A stretch of 64,000 nucleotides of DNA from JABWBH01 sp964526695. Lineage in GTDB: Bacteria; Planctomycetota; Phycisphaerae; UBA1845. The position numbers and the translations under genes were made by a program. Shown here in pieces: positions 63,449-64,000 of this stretch. The stretch spans positions 1 to 64,000 of the forward strand of contig CAZGJA010000139.1 in the NCBI GenBank assembly GCA_964526695.1, given 5' to 3'. A model generated the notes under the pieces. The model did no database searches and was not told where the DNA came from. It saw only the letters and a list, made by a program, of their open reading frames with translations. Position 1 is the first letter of the stretch, and each line of letters opens with the position of its first letter.

Positions 63449-64000
63449 TCAGCGCCTCACTTCGTGATCGCTGAACGGCAGCCGACCGGTGTACCAGTAA
63501 AGCTGGTCGCCGGAGAAGTTGTAGTGCGGCAGATCGTCCAGCTCGGTGCACAAGGAGCAACCGCCGTTGGCGCAGCGCGGGTAATACGAACGGATCGGGT
63601 TGCGCATCACGTCCGCCGTCTTCGCCTGAACCACGGAATTGCCGAGGGTGAGAATGTTGATCCCCGTGCCGTGCCGCTTGGTCACCCACGGGTACCCCGC
63701 ATCTTCGTAATAGGGGTCGTAACCGTCGTCCCACTGCAACATGCTCGCGTTGCGCGGCGGACCCTTGTCCTTGCCCTGTTCCATCGTCGTCGCGTGATGA
63801 TCGGGGCCGATGTCCGCGACCAACAACGTGTTCATGGGAAGAGCGGGCTGGAAGCGATCCACGTTCGACAGATATCCTCCGCCCGCGCGCAGCAGGAAAT
63901 TGTTCAGGCCGTAGCTCGACGCATTCGCCTTGAACGAATCGTCCTTCTGGTCGCGCAAGGCGCGGAACCGGCCCTTGAAGGGATCCTCAGGGCATGTGAC
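63449..64000 (-). CDS. Large pseudopilin, 5' end outside the window
   Basis: The frame is open through the window edge, so only the C-terminal ~184 residues are seen. It has the hallmarks of planctomycete large prepilins: CPEDPFKGRFR, a MNTLLVADI strand and KRHGTGINILTLGNSVV, which matches the H-x9-DG motif except that DG is replaced by GN. The prepilin N-terminus should lie beyond the window. It probably works in a type II-like pseudopilus or another surface fibre. Confidence 0.75.
   Translation of the reverse strand, partial: VTCPEDPFKGRFRALRDQKDDSFKANASSYGLNNFLLRAGGGYLSNVDRFQPALPMNTLLVADIGPDHHATTMEQGKDKGPPRNASMLQWDDGYDPYYEDAGYPWVTKRHGTGINILTLGNSVVQAKTADVMRNPIRSYYPRCANGGCSLCTELDDLPHYNFSGDQLYWYTGRLPFSDHEVRR

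Overview
The window is a GC-rich bacterial chromosome segment with almost no empty space. It most likely comes from a planctomycete (Planctomycetota, possibly Phycisphaerae-like). The hints are two type II pseudopilins with the large-prepilin layout, secreted proteins carrying the DCNADGVPDDC calcium-loop motif, secreted kelch-repeat proteins, RHH/PIN and GNAT toxin-antitoxin modules, and intergenic DNA full of short palindromic repeats. I saw no rRNA, tRNA or CRISPR array, so the taxonomy is an inference from gene content.

Region 1 (1-5064, mostly minus strand) is a rearranged locus. It holds a transposase tail, a kelch gene cut off at that tail, a GNAT/DUF1778 toxin-antitoxin pair, a C-terminal scrap of a nucleotide-sugar dehydrogenase, an intact secreted kelch protein and the intact dehydrogenase. 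The order dehydrogenase-kelch-dehydrogenase scrap-(TA)-truncated kelch looks like an old tandem duplication. A DegT-type sugar aminotransferase (5549-6808) points the other way and fits the same surface-polysaccharide theme.

Region 2 (7267-32821, all plus strand) holds a complete set of respiratory complex I genes in canonical order (nuoA-B-C-D-E-F-G-H-I-J-K-L-M-N), followed by an overlapping NAD(P)H-hydrate epimerase gene. The operon is a mosaic. Between the nuo genes sit two paralogous AbiEii-like nucleotidyltransferases, two paralogous retropepsin-like aspartic proteases, an RHH/PIN toxin-antitoxin pair, a Uma2-type nuclease, a GT-C-like membrane protein, a methyltransferase/carbamoyltransferase pair, a lipoprotein and a small ORF whose stop overlaps the nuoD start.

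Region 3 (33028-51539) is surface and carbohydrate biology. It contains a pseudopilin, two secreted proteins that share a Cys-rich C-terminal domain with the kelch protein, a double VanZ-like protein with a lipoprotein, a divergent undecaprenyl-phosphate sugar transferase, a REC-GGDEF-HD-GYP regulator, a GH38-like hydrolase, MoaB, an asparagine synthetase and a family 4 glycosyltransferase. Region 4 (51742-64000) holds a SNF2 helicase overlapping a LOG-family gene, a membrane protein, an ABC-2 exporter pair, a zinc metallopeptidase, a double-thioredoxin lipoprotein, a zinc-ribbon membrane protein and the 3' part of another pseudopilin.

The non-coding DNA is organised. One hairpin family keeps its stem through a paired base change. 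A second keeps a TTCA loop while the stem varies. There are also tandem arrays of 7, 15, 17 and 19 bp. The most novel-looking items are the shared C-terminal domain and the paired nucleotidyltransferase and protease paralogues inside the complex I operon.
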